Positions 30,890 through 31,812 of a stretch of 31,812 nt of DNA are shown piece by piece. The position numbers and the translations under genes are program-made. Source of the DNA: Rozella allomycis CSF55 (lineage: Eukaryota; Rozellomycota); assembly GCA_000442015.1 (NCBI GenBank), contig KE560395.1, forward strand, positions 1 through 31,812. The letters run 5' to 3'. Positions within the stretch are counted from its first letter, which is position 1, and every line of letters begins with the position of its first letter. Under the pieces are notes generated by a model. The model was not told where the DNA came from. It saw nothing but the letters and a program-made list of their open reading frames with translations, and did not search any database.

Positions 30890-31812
30890 ATGAGAATTTT
30901 TTTCTTTTTAGCTGCAAGCATTTTGGGTGAAAAGGCATGGAGTAAGCCCGATTCAAGCGGATCAATTAATTCACTTCCCGACAATGTTATTCGAAGAATC
31001 GAAAGTTATTTAGACACTAACGCTACTATGTCTCTTCGAGCAACGAATAGTTTCTATTACAATTTATTAGATGCAATGGACGCAAAGGATGTTGTGAAAA
31101 AATTCAAAGAGGCTGTAAGGTCTCAAGATTCCAAAAGGATAAGAGAAATTGTGCAATCGAAAGAGGCAAGAAGTGATATTTATGAGACAAAAAATGCAAA
31201 GTTGATTTCCGTGATTTTCCTTACAAGTTTAGATTTAGAACCAGCTCTTAAATCTACCATTATGGTAGAAATCAGCAACACGAATAATTTATGGCCTTTG
31301 ACTGACCAGCTTCTTGGTTCCAAAAGTATTACTGCAAAATTAGAAGGAAACGAATTGTACAAATCAATAATTTCAAAGGCCAATGTGCATAACGTTATGA
31401 CCAAAGCCGCCTGGTATGATTGTGTCAATATTTTTGCAATGTTTCAAACATCAAGAGCTTACCACGTGAAGAAAAGCGCATATCTATTCCAAAAAATCAT
31501 GGCAAAAGTTATTGCTAGGGATTCCATCAAGATTTTCAAATTATTAGATTTGCAAAGTCATATTAACCCTTATTCGCAAATTGAAATACCCCCGGGAAAG
31601 ACTATTGAATATGGTGATACGTATTTAAGTCGCGCAGTTGCCAATGATGCCCCGAAAATATTTGAATTTCTTTTAAATAAGCTTGAGAAGACTAGTTTGG
31701 GTATTGTTTTACGTATGGAAGCATCAAAAGCAGCAGAATTGAGTTCACCAAACGTCGCAACTTTGTTGGTTCGAAACTTTATGTATTCACCATCTATAAC
31801 TGACGTCCTCAC
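30890..31812 (+). CDS. F-box/ankyrin-like protein with apparent signal peptide (3' end beyond window)
   Basis: Open from the ATG at 30890 to the window end (307 codons, no stop), so the C-terminus is missing. An in-frame TAG lies directly before the ATG. The first residues, MRIFFFLAASILGEKAWS, look like a secretory signal with an AxS cleavage site. Next is an F-box: LPDNVIRRIESYLDTNATMS followed by LRATNSFYYNLLD. After it the chain is helical, and parts such as TYLSRAVANDAPKIFEFLLN resemble ankyrin repeats. F-box proteins normally work in the cytosol in SCF ubiquitin ligases, so a signal peptide would imply export, as in host-targeted effectors. Caution: bases 30886-30911, which encode the hydrophobic stretch, also look like one of this genome's 26-nt introns (GTA...TAG), though I find no upstream exon in the right frame. 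Confidence 0.7.
   Translation, partial: MRIFFFLAASILGEKAWSKPDSSGSINSLPDNVIRRIESYLDTNATMSLRATNSFYYNLLDAMDAKDVVKKFKEAVRSQDSKRIREIVQSKEARSDIYETKNAKLISVIFLTSLDLEPALKSTIMVEISNTNNLWPLTDQLLGSKSITAKLEGNELYKSIISKANVHNVMTKAAWYDCVNIFAMFQTSRAYHVKKSAYLFQKIMAKVIARDSIKIFKLLDLQSHINPYSQIEIPPGKTIEYGDTYLSRAVANDAPKIFEFLLNKLEKTSLGIVLRMEASKAAELSSPNVATLLVRNFMYSPSITDVL

Noticed and set aside
30841-30940. Upstream start at 30841 with splicing of 30886-30911 for the F-box gene
   Set aside because: The joined frame runs into a stop and does not connect to the F-box frame. Kept only as a caution on the signal peptide.
1-31812. Ciliate origin, suggested by tiny GTA...AG introns
   Set aside because: TAA, TAG and TGA all act as stops and none is read through in conserved regions. 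Gene content (double-SDR MFE, Bsd2/Ndfip, SERINC) fits the fungal side better. Not fully excluded, since a few ciliates keep the standard code.
1-31812. tRNA genes, transposons, virus-derived elements, CRISPR arrays
   Set aside because: I looked for them in the gaps and saw none; almost all sequence is accounted for by genes and short spacers.

Overview
The window is protein-coding DNA from a small, compact, AT-rich eukaryotic genome. I read 16 genes in 31.8 kb. They use the standard code and all three stop codons. Genes are separated by roughly 45-300 bp and interrupted by extremely short introns: 49 reconstructed, all 25-32 nt, all GTA...AG. Gene content fits an opisthokont on the fungal side: a peroxisomal multifunctional enzyme with two SDR domains, a Bsd2/Ndfip protein, SERINC, SHQ1 and mitochondrial mL46. 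It also carries parts usually thought of as animal-like: a 12-TM two-cassette adenylyl cyclase, an SPTSSA-type small subunit, and an SCP2 tail on the multifunctional enzyme. An early-diverging lineage (Rozella/aphelid/chytrid grade) is my best guess. This is inference, not proof.

The assembly is imperfect. There are 19 single 'n' characters, and the sequence just before each one is repeated, slightly diverged, just after it. These look like unmerged contig ends or haplotypes joined by one N, not biological tandem duplications. They split or duplicate exons of the PDE, cystathionine gamma-lyase, Era, adenylyl cyclase and PI4K genes.

Layout. Minus strand, 1-15964: TBC1D24-like protein (3' part beyond the window), membrane-anchored cyclic-nucleotide phosphodiesterase, cystathionine gamma-lyase, mitochondrial Era-like GTPase, asteroid-type XPG-fold protein, SHQ1, and transmembrane adenylyl cyclase. 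Plus strand, 16108-17010: an unrecognised helical protein. Minus, 17099-22540: PI 4-kinase alpha (Stt4 type). Plus, 22635-27674: mitochondrial ribosomal protein mL46, an Ndfip/Bsd2 adaptor and peroxisomal MFE-2. Minus, 27741-27917: a 58-residue serine palmitoyltransferase small subunit. Plus, 28215-29487: SERINC. Minus, 29577-30602: a secreted protein with two tandem five-cysteine repeats. Plus, 30890 to the window end: an F-box/ankyrin-like protein with an apparent signal peptide.

Themes. cAMP is made and destroyed by two membrane proteins encoded about 7 kb apart on one strand. The SPT small subunit and SERINC, both linked to serine-derived lipids, are divergent neighbours. The last two genes are head-to-head, both with N-terminal signal-like segments, and are the best candidates for exported or host-facing proteins. 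I saw no tRNA, rRNA, transposon, virus-derived element or CRISPR array.
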